Shown here in pieces: positions 57,327-64,000 of a DNA stretch of 64,000 bases. The number at the start of each line of letters is the position of its first letter. Position 1 is the stretch's first letter. The stretch lies in NCBI RefSeq assembly GCF_024679245.1, contig NC_090196.1, positions 10,380,361 to 10,444,360 on the forward strand, read 5' to 3'. A program made the position numbers and the translations under genes. The notes below the pieces were generated by a model. The model was not told the origin of the DNA. It ran no database searches and saw nothing but the letters and a program-made list of their open reading frames with translations. This DNA comes from Pseudorasbora parva. Its lineage: Eukaryota > Chordata > Actinopteri > Cypriniformes > Gobionidae.

Positions 57327-57677
57327 ACTTCGGAGCCGAACAGTTTCATTTGCTGTTTCTACGAAGAGCTTTCTGACTACGAGTCAAATTCCTGTGAACG
57401 AGAGTTTGCCAGTGCGGGTGATACGGCGCGTCAGCGAGAGACCGTCCACATCAGTGACTGAGTGTACAAAGAGCTGTTGGTTCGCTGAGCGTTTCCTTAC
57501 ATTACACTACATTACAGTTGGTTCGCTGGGCGCTACACACATATCACTGAGAGCTCACGCAGGCTTGCACTATCGAACTGCGTGGAGCCGCGGTCATCTC
57601 CCTGAGTGCTTCAGCACTAAAAGAGCAACTTCCATTCACAAAAGAGCAACACGGTTTGACCCTGCGTCTTTTTCAAG
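57327..57677 (+). other. E5 5' leader with two 32-bp repeats
   Basis: 350 bases between the ITR and gag with no credible ORF. TTGGTTCGCTGAGCGTTTCC-type copies start near 57478 and 57510 (three copies in E1). The final 60 bases before gag are almost identical to E1. Confidence 0.65.
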
Positions 57678-59177
57678 ATGTCATTCAAGCCGTGTGTTTC
57701 TGGGTGCGGTCGATTTCTGTCTCCGCTTGACGGACACGTTCGTTGTCTCTCGTGTCTGGGCGCACAGCACGCTGAGGCTGCGTTCGTGGATGAGACATGT
57801 TCCCATTGCGGGAATATGTCCATTGCAGTGTTGCGGTCCCGTCTCCAATACCTCAGAAGAGGTGGAACGCCATCGTCCATCCCCCGATCTAGTGGTCCTC
57901 CAGCTGCAAAGCAGAGGGCTACTACTTTGGCTGATGACCTTGGTGGGGACCTGAGGGTGTCGGTCAGGGTAAACCCGACGGGTCTCACGGCTCCTCGGGC
58001 CCCTCCCCCCTCCACTATACCGGTGGAGCTTCCGGAAGGGCGCGCTGACCTCCCACGTGGAGCGCCAGTCGTCTCTTTTGGGGCTCCGGCGGAGGACCAG
58101 ATGTCGGTTGCTGCATCGGGGGATGAGCTAATGGGTTCCGAGGATGAAGACTCGGCTGCGTTGCCCCCTTCGGGTGTGACAGCGTTGCCCGAGTCTGACC
58201 CGGAACTTACGGCTATGCTTGCCCGGGCCGCCGCAAGTGTCGGGCTTGAGTGGAACCCTCCACCACGTCCCGAACCTTCGCGGCTGGATGATTGGTTTCT
58301 CGGGACGGGTCGCGCTGGTTCTCAGCGTCCCGCCCCGGTGCCTTTCTTCCCGGAAGTGCATCAGGAGCTCACGAAGTCCTGGGTAGCGCCGTACAGCGTA
58401 CGCCAGCGATCGACTGACTCCTCCATCCTCACCACTCTCGATGGTGGTGCAGCTAAGGGTTACGAGGGGATCCCTCCAGTCGAGCGGTCGGTTGCGATGC
58501 ACCTGTGTCCTAAGACCGCTGCGGACTGGAGGCACGCCCCGCGTCTCCCCTCCCGGGCGTGTAAGTTCTCGTCCGGCTTGACGGGCAAGGCTTACTCAGC
58601 CTGCGGAGAAGCTGCATCAGCGTTGCATGCCATGGCGCTCCTGCAGGTCCACCAGGCCAAAGCGCTCATGGAACTGCACGAGGGTGGTTCCGACCAGGCA
58701 GTTATGCAGGAACTGCGAGCCGCGACGGACCTCGCCCTCCGGGCGACGAAAGTCACGGCCCGCTCCCTGGGTCGGGCGATGTCCACCTTGGTGGTCCAGG
58801 AACGCCACCTGTGGCTGAACCTGACAGACATGCGGGATTCGGACAAGGTTCGGTTTCTAAACGCCCCTGTCTGTCAGGCCGGCCTCTTCGGCGACGCCAT
58901 CGAGGACTTTGCCCAGCAGTTCTCGGTGGCCAAGAAGCAGACGGAGGCCATCAAAAACATCCTGCCCCGGCGGCCCGCTGCTGCCTCCACCCAGCCGCCC
59001 GGGGCAGCCCCCCAGTCTGCTCGTCGCCGAGGGCGTCCTCCAGCGTCCGCCTCCGCCCCTGCCAAGCCCAAGCAGCAGCCTCCACCCGCGAAGCAGGGCG
59101 CCGGACGCAAGGGGGCCGCCCAACCCGTCCAAGGGCCCACCAAACCTGCCGGCAAGCGTAAGGGGAAGCGGCCCTGA
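57678..59177 (+). CDS. gag: E5 Gag-like protein, 499 aa
   Basis: This is the putative Gag of an intact DIRS element. The ATG at 57678 is the first in frame, and E1 has the same start context. The N-terminus has C6-x3-C10-x9-H20-x2-C23-x2-C26-x4-H31-x9-C41-x2-C44, a candidate zinc-binding module with the same spacing as in lineage 3. The middle part contains RLDDWFL, PFFPEVHQELTKSW, KGYEGIPPVE, GKAYSACGEAASALHAMALL and HLWLNLTDMRDSDK, blocks shared by all three lineages. The last 70 residues are Pro-, Ala- and Lys/Arg-rich, suggesting RNA binding. No membrane segment or protease motif is seen. RT starts 40 bases after the stop in another frame. Confidence 0.87.
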   Translation: MSFKPCVSGCGRFLSPLDGHVRCLSCLGAQHAEAAFVDETCSHCGNMSIAVLRSRLQYLRRGGTPSSIPRSSGPPAAKQRATTLADDLGGDLRVSVRVNPTGLTAPRAPPPSTIPVELPEGRADLPRGAPVVSFGAPAEDQMSVAASGDELMGSEDEDSAALPPSGVTALPESDPELTAMLARAAASVGLEWNPPPRPEPSRLDDWFLGTGRAGSQRPAPVPFFPEVHQELTKSWVAPYSVRQRSTDSSILTTLDGGAAKGYEGIPPVERSVAMHLCPKTAADWRHAPRLPSRACKFSSGLTGKAYSACGEAASALHAMALLQVHQAKALMELHEGGSDQAVMQELRAATDLALRATKVTARSLGRAMSTLVVQERHLWLNLTDMRDSDKVRFLNAPVCQAGLFGDAIEDFAQQFSVAKKQTEAIKNILPRRPAAASTQPPGAAPQSARRRGRPPASASAPAKPKQQPPPAKQGAGRKGAAQPVQGPTKPAGKRKGKRP

Positions 59178-59217
59178 GACGGGCAGCCCAGGGAGAAGAG
59201 GAGCTGCTCTGAGGGAG

Positions 59218-61620
59218 ATGATGTCCGCATCCCTCCCACCCCCCCGGAGGAGGACCGGGGGGGCAACACTGGTCACAACATCTCTGCCGCTGGCTCTCCG
59301 GAGTCCAGCGGTACCCACATTTTCACCAAAAGAGCAATTTCCTCTCTCTCTGGGCCCCAAGAGGGTCAGGTTGGCAGTGTGCGACGCCCACGGGCCTTGT
59401 CACTCCTTTCCTACCCTCCCGTCGCCAGGGGGCAGCTGTGTGGGCCTCGAGGACGCCCCCGGGCCTTCTCACCCACACACTGCCTCTCTCGTGAGCACTC
59501 AGTCAACACTCCGGGCCGCCCACGGGCCTTCCGGGTCGGGGCTGAGTGCTTCACTTCCCTGCCTCCGGGCAGTGGACAGCAGAGTGGGCTCCGAGGACGC
59601 CCCCGGGCCTTCTCACCCACTCTCTGTCCAAACCAGGAGTGCTCAGGCAACACTACGGGCCGCCTCCGGGCCTCCCGAGTCGGGCCAGAGTACTCCGCTT
59701 CGCTGCCCCACCCCGGGCACGTCTGTGGTGCCGTTGGTCCCGCTTGTACGGTCTCTGGGGGCCTGGCTAGGTCTCCCCAGGCCGTCTCGCTGGCTCATCC
59801 GTACCATCAGACTCGGCTACGCGATTCAGTTCGCACGCCGGCCACCCAAGTACAAGGGCATCCTCTTCACCTCCGTGCGAAGCAGCGATGCTCAAGTCTT
59901 GCGGTCAGAGATCGAGGTCCTACTGGCGAAGGACGCGATCGAGCCGGTTCCTCCAGCCGATATGAAGACGGGGTTTTACAGCCCCTACTTCATTGTGCCC
60001 AAGAAAGGGGGTGGGTTACGGCCAATCCTGGACCTGCGAGTTCTGAATCGGGCCCTGCACAAGCTCCCGTTCAGGATGTTGACGCAGAAACGCATTTTCC
60101 AATGCATCCGTCCCCAGGATTGGTTTGCAGCGATCGACCTGAAGGACGCGTACTTCCATGTGTCTATTCTCCCTCGACACAGACCGTTCCTACGCTTTGC
60201 GTTCGAGGGGAAAGCATATCAGTACAAGGTCCTGCCCTTCGGGCTGTCCCTGTCGCCCCGCGTCTTTACGAAGGTCGCGGAGGCAGCCATTGTTCCACTC
60301 AGAGAACGCGGCGTTCGGATTCTCAACTACCTCGACGATTGGCTGATCCTAGCCCAGTCGAAGGACCAGTTGTGCGAACACAGGGACCTGGTGCTCAGTC
60401 ACCTCAGCCAGTTGGGCCTTCGGGTCAACCGAGAGAAGAGCAAACTCTGTCCCACACAGAGGATCTCTTATCTCGGTATGGAGCTGGACTCGGTCAACCG
60501 GACGGCGCGCCTCACCGAGGAGCGAGTCCAGTCGGTGTTGAACTGCTTGAATATGTTCAAGAGCAGGACAGCGGTCCCACTGAAATTCTTTCAGAGGCTC
60601 CTGGGGCATATGGCATCTGCAGCCGCGGTCACGCCGCTCGGATTGCTTCATATGAGACCGCTTCAACGCTGGCTCAATGGCCGAGTCCCGAGGTGGGCGT
60701 GGCAGAGCGGTCAGTACCGGGTCCCAGTGACTCCTTACTGCCGCCAAACCTTCAGCCTGTGGTCCAGCACTTCGTTTCTCCGGGCCGGGGTGCCCCTAGA
60801 ACAAGTGTCCAGGCATGCCGTGCTATTCACGGATGCCTCCACCACAGGCTGGGGGGCCACGTACAACGGGCATGCAGTTGCTGGTCTGTGGACGGGGCCG
60901 CAATTGCATTGGCATATCAATTGCCTCGAGTTACTGGCAGTACATCTGGCACTCCGCCGCCTCAAGGGGCCGCTGCGTGGCAAGCATGTACTGGTCCGTA
61001 CGGACAGCACCACGGCCGTGGCGTACATCAACCGTCAGGGTGGTCTACGCTCCCGTCGTCTGCTCCAACTCGCCCGCCACCTCCTCCTGTGGAGTCAGAA
61101 GCAGCTGAGGTCGCTTCGGGCCATTCATGTCCCTGGTGTGCTGAACCAGACAGCCGACGAGCTCTCTCGTCAGCCGACACCTCCGGGAGAGTGGCGACTC
61201 CACCCCCAGGCGGTCCAGCTGATATGGGACCAGTTCGGAGCCGCACAGGTCGACCTGTTTGCCTCTCCGGACTCGACCCATTGCCAGTGGTACTATTCCC
61301 TGACCGGGGGTACCCTCGGCACAGATGCACTGGCGCACAGCTGGCCCCGGGACCTACGCAAGTATGCGTTTCCCCCAGTGAGCCTTCTTGCACAGACTCT
61401 GTGCAAGGTCAGGGAGGACGAGGAGCAGGTCTTGTTAGTTGCACCGTATTGGCCCAACCGGACCTGGTTCCCAGAACTCACACTCCTCGCGACAGCCCCT
61501 CCTTGGCCGATTCCCCTGAGGAAGGACCTTCTTTCTCAGGGACGGGGCACGCTATGGCACCCGCGTCCAGACCTCTGGAATCTTCATGTCTGGTCCCTGG
61601 ACGGGACGCGGAGGTTCTAG
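59218..61620 (+). CDS. pol: E5 RT-RNase H polyprotein, 800 aa
   Basis: This is the reverse transcriptase that copies element RNA. The frame is open from 58909, overlapping gag, but ATG 59218 is the first Met. Residues 70-165 are encoded by a GC minisatellite and are low complexity. RT blocks are VPKKGGGLRPILDLR (260-274), D307 in AIDLKDAYFHV, LPFGLSLSPRVFTK, and Y371-L-D-D374. RNase H acidic residues are D539, E571, D596 and D647. The C-terminal domain (about 665-800) has VDLFAS, FPP at 718-720 and a YWPNRTWF block, matching the position of the Dam-like methyltransferase domain described in DIRS elements; no classical DPPY is visible, so activity is uncertain. No break is found. Confidence 0.92.
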   Translation: MMSASLPPPRRRTGGATLVTTSLPLALRSPAVPTFSPKEQFPLSLGPKRVRLAVCDAHGPCHSFPTLPSPGGSCVGLEDAPGPSHPHTASLVSTQSTLRAAHGPSGSGLSASLPCLRAVDSRVGSEDAPGPSHPLSVQTRSAQATLRAASGPPESGQSTPLRCPTPGTSVVPLVPLVRSLGAWLGLPRPSRWLIRTIRLGYAIQFARRPPKYKGILFTSVRSSDAQVLRSEIEVLLAKDAIEPVPPADMKTGFYSPYFIVPKKGGGLRPILDLRVLNRALHKLPFRMLTQKRIFQCIRPQDWFAAIDLKDAYFHVSILPRHRPFLRFAFEGKAYQYKVLPFGLSLSPRVFTKVAEAAIVPLRERGVRILNYLDDWLILAQSKDQLCEHRDLVLSHLSQLGLRVNREKSKLCPTQRISYLGMELDSVNRTARLTEERVQSVLNCLNMFKSRTAVPLKFFQRLLGHMASAAAVTPLGLLHMRPLQRWLNGRVPRWAWQSGQYRVPVTPYCRQTFSLWSSTSFLRAGVPLEQVSRHAVLFTDASTTGWGATYNGHAVAGLWTGPQLHWHINCLELLAVHLALRRLKGPLRGKHVLVRTDSTTAVAYINRQGGLRSRRLLQLARHLLLWSQKQLRSLRAIHVPGVLNQTADELSRQPTPPGEWRLHPQAVQLIWDQFGAAQVDLFASPDSTHCQWYYSLTGGTLGTDALAHSWPRDLRKYAFPPVSLLAQTLCKVREDEEQVLLVAPYWPNRTWFPELTLLATAPPWPIPLRKDLLSQGRGTLWHPRPDLWNLHVWSLDGTRRF
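59239..59263 (+). other. GC-only hairpin at start of E5 RT ORF
   Basis: CCCCCCCGG pairs perfectly with CCGGGGGGG across the loop AGGAGGA, 21 bases after the RT ATG. E1 keeps an eight-base-pair version near 28124-28147. Confidence 0.8.
59379..59710 (+). repeat. E5 coding minisatellite (about 70 bp, 144-bp super-period)
   Basis: GACGCCCCCGGGCCT-like cores occur at about 59382, 59451, 59515, 59595 and 59660. In the RT frame the repeat yields EDAPGPSHP and LRAAHGP-type peptides twice. Confidence 0.8.
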
Positions 61621-62627
61621 ATGGACTACCACAAGCTGTCGTAGATACCATCGCTTCAGCTAGAGCCCCCTCTACGAGGCGCCTCTATGCTCTGAAGTGG
61701 AACCTGTTCGTTGAGTGGTGTGCTTCCCGCCGGGAAGACCCCCGAAGGTGTTCGATCAGTGTCGTGCTTTCCTTCCTGCAAGATGGGTTGGAGAGAAGGC
61801 TGTCTCCCTCCACCCTCAAGGTATATGCTGCAGCAATAGCAGCGTACCATGATGTAGTAGAAGGTAAGTCCGTGGGGAAGCACGACCTAATCGTCAGGTT
61901 CCTCAGAGGTGCGAGGAGACTAAATCCTCCTTGTCCATCCTCGATACCCTCTTGGGACTTAGCTCTAGTGCTCCGAGCACTTCAGAGCCCTCCCTTCGAG
62001 CCTTTGGCGTCTTGTGAGTTGAAAATCTTGTCAATGAAGACAGTGCTCCTGACGGCATTGGCCTCGATCAAGAGGGTAGGGGACCTGCATGCACTTTCGG
62101 TCAACGAATCGTGCCTAGAGTTCGGGCCAGGTAACTCTCACGTCGTCCTGAGACCCCGGCCCGGATATGTGCCCAAGGTTCCTACCACTCCCTTCCGGGA
62201 TCAGGTGGTGAACCTGCAAGCGCTGCCTTCGGAGGAGGCAGACCCAGCCCTGGCTTTGCTGTGTCCGGTCCGCGCTCTTCGCGCTTACGTTGACCGGACC
62301 CAAAGCCTTCGGACCTCAGAGCAACTCTTCGTCTGTTACGGAGGCCAGCAGAAGGGAAAGGCTGTCTCCAAGCAGAGGTTAGCCCACTGGATAGTGGATG
62401 CTATAGTCTTGGCCTACCAGTCCCAAGACGTGCCTTGCCCGTTCGGTGTAAGAGCTCACTCCACTCGGAGTGTTGCTTCTTCCTGGGCGCTGGCTCAAGG
62501 CGCCTCGCTGACAGACATATGTAGAGCTGCGGGCTGGGCGACACCTAACACGTTTGCTAGATTCTATAGCTTACGTGTAGAGCCGGTATCTTCCCGCATC
62601 CTCGCCCCCAGTGGCCAGGAGCGCTAA
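61554..62627 (+). CDS. E5 tyrosine recombinase (DIRS YR), 357 aa
   Basis: This DIRS-type tyrosine recombinase should integrate the circular DNA copy of E5. ATG 61554 overlaps the RT end by 67 bases. The frame itself is open back to 59379, but that upstream part has no recombinase features. An N-terminal helical block (ARAPSTRRLYALKW, about 37-49) matches the core-binding region of such enzymes. Catalytic residues are R174, H302, R305, W328 and Y338. It is complete and almost identical to E1 YR. Confidence 0.92.
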   Translation: MAPASRPLESSCLVPGRDAEVLDGLPQAVVDTIASARAPSTRRLYALKWNLFVEWCASRREDPRRCSISVVLSFLQDGLERRLSPSTLKVYAAAIAAYHDVVEGKSVGKHDLIVRFLRGARRLNPPCPSSIPSWDLALVLRALQSPPFEPLASCELKILSMKTVLLTALASIKRVGDLHALSVNESCLEFGPGNSHVVLRPRPGYVPKVPTTPFRDQVVNLQALPSEEADPALALLCPVRALRAYVDRTQSLRTSEQLFVCYGGQQKGKAVSKQRLAHWIVDAIVLAYQSQDVPCPFGVRAHSTRSVASSWALAQGASLTDICRAAGWATPNTFARFYSLRVEPVSSRILAPSGQER

Positions 62628-63267
62628 GTGCCCGTTCTAAGTGTCGGCTTGCGAAACGCCACTCCCGCCCTCTGGGCCGGATACGTGCGTCTATTGTCTC
62701 CAGTTGTGTTCCCCGGGAAACCGGCTAACCCTGTCGAGCTCCTCCGTCACCCCTCCGGTGTCAGACGTTGCGGACCGTCTGACGCCAGGCCTGCACCCGT
62801 ATGCTTGTGAAACGTGGCTGTAGGCTGGGTTCCATATGTAGCGGTTCCCTCACGGCAACCCCATATGTGTATTCTTCCACGGTATCAGCTACCCTTCGGG
62901 CTAGCCCCGTGTCTTTCCCTCGACAGAGCCCGCTCTGTCGTCTCTGGGCGTGTTCTTTCCCCCCTTCAGTCAGGCTGGAACCACCCCAGAGACTGCCATA
63001 TGTTGCACTACCCTGCCAGGTTAGTCCTTATGTGTACTCTGCCACCTCTCCTTCCCTGAAGGACGTGGCCCCGCAGCGTACCCTCTCTCTCAAGAACGAG
63101 GTAGGCACGCTTTCCCAGCGTTATCCAATAGTCATTCTGAGTGGGTCCTGCAGAAACAGCAGTGACTGTACTCCCTGCTTGGAGCCCTGACTTCCGTACC
63201 ATACTAGACGGTGCAGTGCGCTCAAGCAGGACGCTGGAAGGGCCAGCATCCTGGCGTTTTCCATAGG
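62628..63267 (+). other. E5 3' noncoding region with two stem-loops
   Basis: No credible ORF. Perfect hairpins lie at 62760-62783 (8-bp stem) and 62921-62940 (9-bp stem, 2-base loop), as in E1. Confidence 0.7.
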
Positions 63268-63381
63268 GATCCCATTCGTCGGTTCAGTTCTGACGTACGT
63301 CGAACGTGACCGACTGAAAGGGAACGTCTCGGTTACGTATGTAACCCTCGTTCCCTGAAGGAGGGAACGGAGACGTACGTC
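63268..63381 (+). other. E5 internal complementary region (ICR)
   Basis: 63268-63325 is the exact reverse complement of 57136-57193, and 63325-63381 of 63597-63653. It is the circle-junction complement and intact at every base compared. Confidence 0.95.
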
Positions 63382-63439
63382 CCGTCGCCAGATGCTGTGC
63401 TTCCGCTGGGAGTCCGGTCACCTTTCGGCTCCTCAGTAG

Positions 63440-63606
63440 GAAAAGCGCTGATCTACCATTCCACTTCCTATTTATACCCGCGCTGCGGGGCGGAGCGTGG
63501 AATGCGTGATCGCATGCCAAATTTCATTGGCTCGTTGTTAGATGCTCGAAGTAGGATTGGTCTCTAAAGTAAGATCCCATTCGTCGTTTCAGTTCTGACG
63601 TACGTC
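63440..63606 (-). repeat. E5 right inverted terminal repeat with convergent TATA
   Basis: Inverted copy of 57160-57326. The promoter motifs point leftward, antisense to the element genes. Confidence 0.9.
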
Positions 63607-63655
63607 TCCGTTCCCTCCTTCAGGGAACGAGGGTTACATACGTAACCGAGACGTT

Positions 63656-63827
63656 TTCTATGCAAACAAATAGACTAATAATGAAATATTTACTTAATAT
63701 TGACTTTTCAAAGAGAAAATGACTTTTTATGAAAAATAAAACTTCTGACCCTGGATCCTATGAACTTGAACTTTCTATATATGGTAATAAATTCATCATG
63801 TGAAATTTTGAATACATGTTTGGCCAA
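63656..63827 (+). repeat. Satellite B, terminal segment
   Basis: About 170 bp of the GAACTTGAACTTTCTAT family follow E5 and end at GGCCAAG. Confidence 0.82.
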
Positions 63828-64000
63828 GTCTATTCAAACACTTACACTGTGTCCAATTTTCAAAAATTCATAAAAACATTTCCTTTATAGGTTTGCTCAT
63901 TCATTCATTTGATATTTGTTTATAGTTACCCTGACAATTACTGTATTTATTCACAAGTCATTTTAGTGTATAGTTTTGGAGAAAAGTACAGTCAAATTCG
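63828..64000 (+). repeat. Satellite A resumes, forward orientation
   Basis: From TCTATTCAAACAC the sequence is again a satellite A monomer in the same orientation as 1-24650. It runs off the window. Confidence 0.92.

Larger units (their letters stand above)
57136..63655 (+). mobile_element. DIRS-type YR retrotransposon E5 (lineage 1, apparently intact)
   Basis: This 6.5-kb element lies in satellite B. Gag, RT-RNase H and YR are all open with recognisable catalytic residues. ITRs 57160-57326 and 63440-63606 differ at about two positions. ICR 63268-63381 is a perfect complement of both ends. GTT occurs at both junctions, and excision joins GAACTTGAGTT to TTCTATGC, close to the satellite B consensus. 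It is the best candidate in the window for an autonomous, recently active copy. Confidence 0.95.

Noticed and set aside
59379..61553. N-terminal extension of the E5 recombinase ORF to 1082 codons
   Set aside because: The extension is in the shadow of RT and has no recombinase features, so the CDS is placed at the downstream ATG. The open frame is reported separately as an observation.
26244..63655. LTR retrotransposon or endogenous retrovirus interpretation of the elements
   Set aside because: The termini are inverted rather than direct repeats. There is no DDE integrase, protease or envelope motif, and no target-site duplication. A tyrosine recombinase and ICR are present instead.

Overview
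This window looks like vertebrate heterochromatin, most probably from a teleost fish. Long AT-rich satellite arrays are invaded by five GC-rich DIRS-type (tyrosine-recombinase, YR) retrotransposons of a kind that is abundant in fish genomes. The species cannot be fixed from sequence alone; a cyprinid is plausible. I see no host gene, tRNA, rRNA or CRISPR array.

Layout: 1-24650 satellite A (about 180-bp monomers, with higher-order repeats); 24651-25385 the same satellite inverted and divergent; 25463-25624 an ATCT microsatellite; 25386-26243 satellite B; 26244-32531 DIRS copy E1; 32532-33660 satellite B; 33667-33729 an ATT microsatellite; 33740-35368 satellite C (370-390-bp units rich in TGCAATGCA); 35369-41227 DIRS copy E2; 41228-44120 satellite C; 44121-49066 DIRS copy E3; 49067-49187 satellite C; 49188-54541 DIRS copy E4, minus strand; 54542-55170 satellite C; 55171-55370 nothing recognised; 55371-57135 satellite B; 57136-63655 DIRS copy E5; 63656-63827 satellite B; 63828-64000 satellite A again. 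The satellites are therefore nested A-B-C-B-A.

The five elements fall into three lineages: E1+E5, E2, and E3+E4. Each has inverted terminal repeats (ITRs) carrying a TATA promoter, a gag ORF, an RT-RNase H ORF with a C-terminal domain in the position of the DIRS Dam-like domain, an overlapping YR ORF, and a 3' internal complementary region (ICR). The ICR is the complement of the two element ends joined together. It is the diagnostic DIRS structure that lets incomplete ends be rebuilt through a circle, which the YR then integrates. All five copies sit at a GTT (or AAC) core without target-site duplication, and flanking satellite sequence reads across most of the insertions.

E5 looks coding-competent: gag 499 aa, RT 800 aa, YR 357 aa, with a perfect ICR. 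E1 has a shattered gag and a broken RT. E2 has open ORFs but YLDN in place of the RT YLDD motif. E3 has lost the RT core. E4 has a frameshifted gag but open RT and YR. YR is open in all five.
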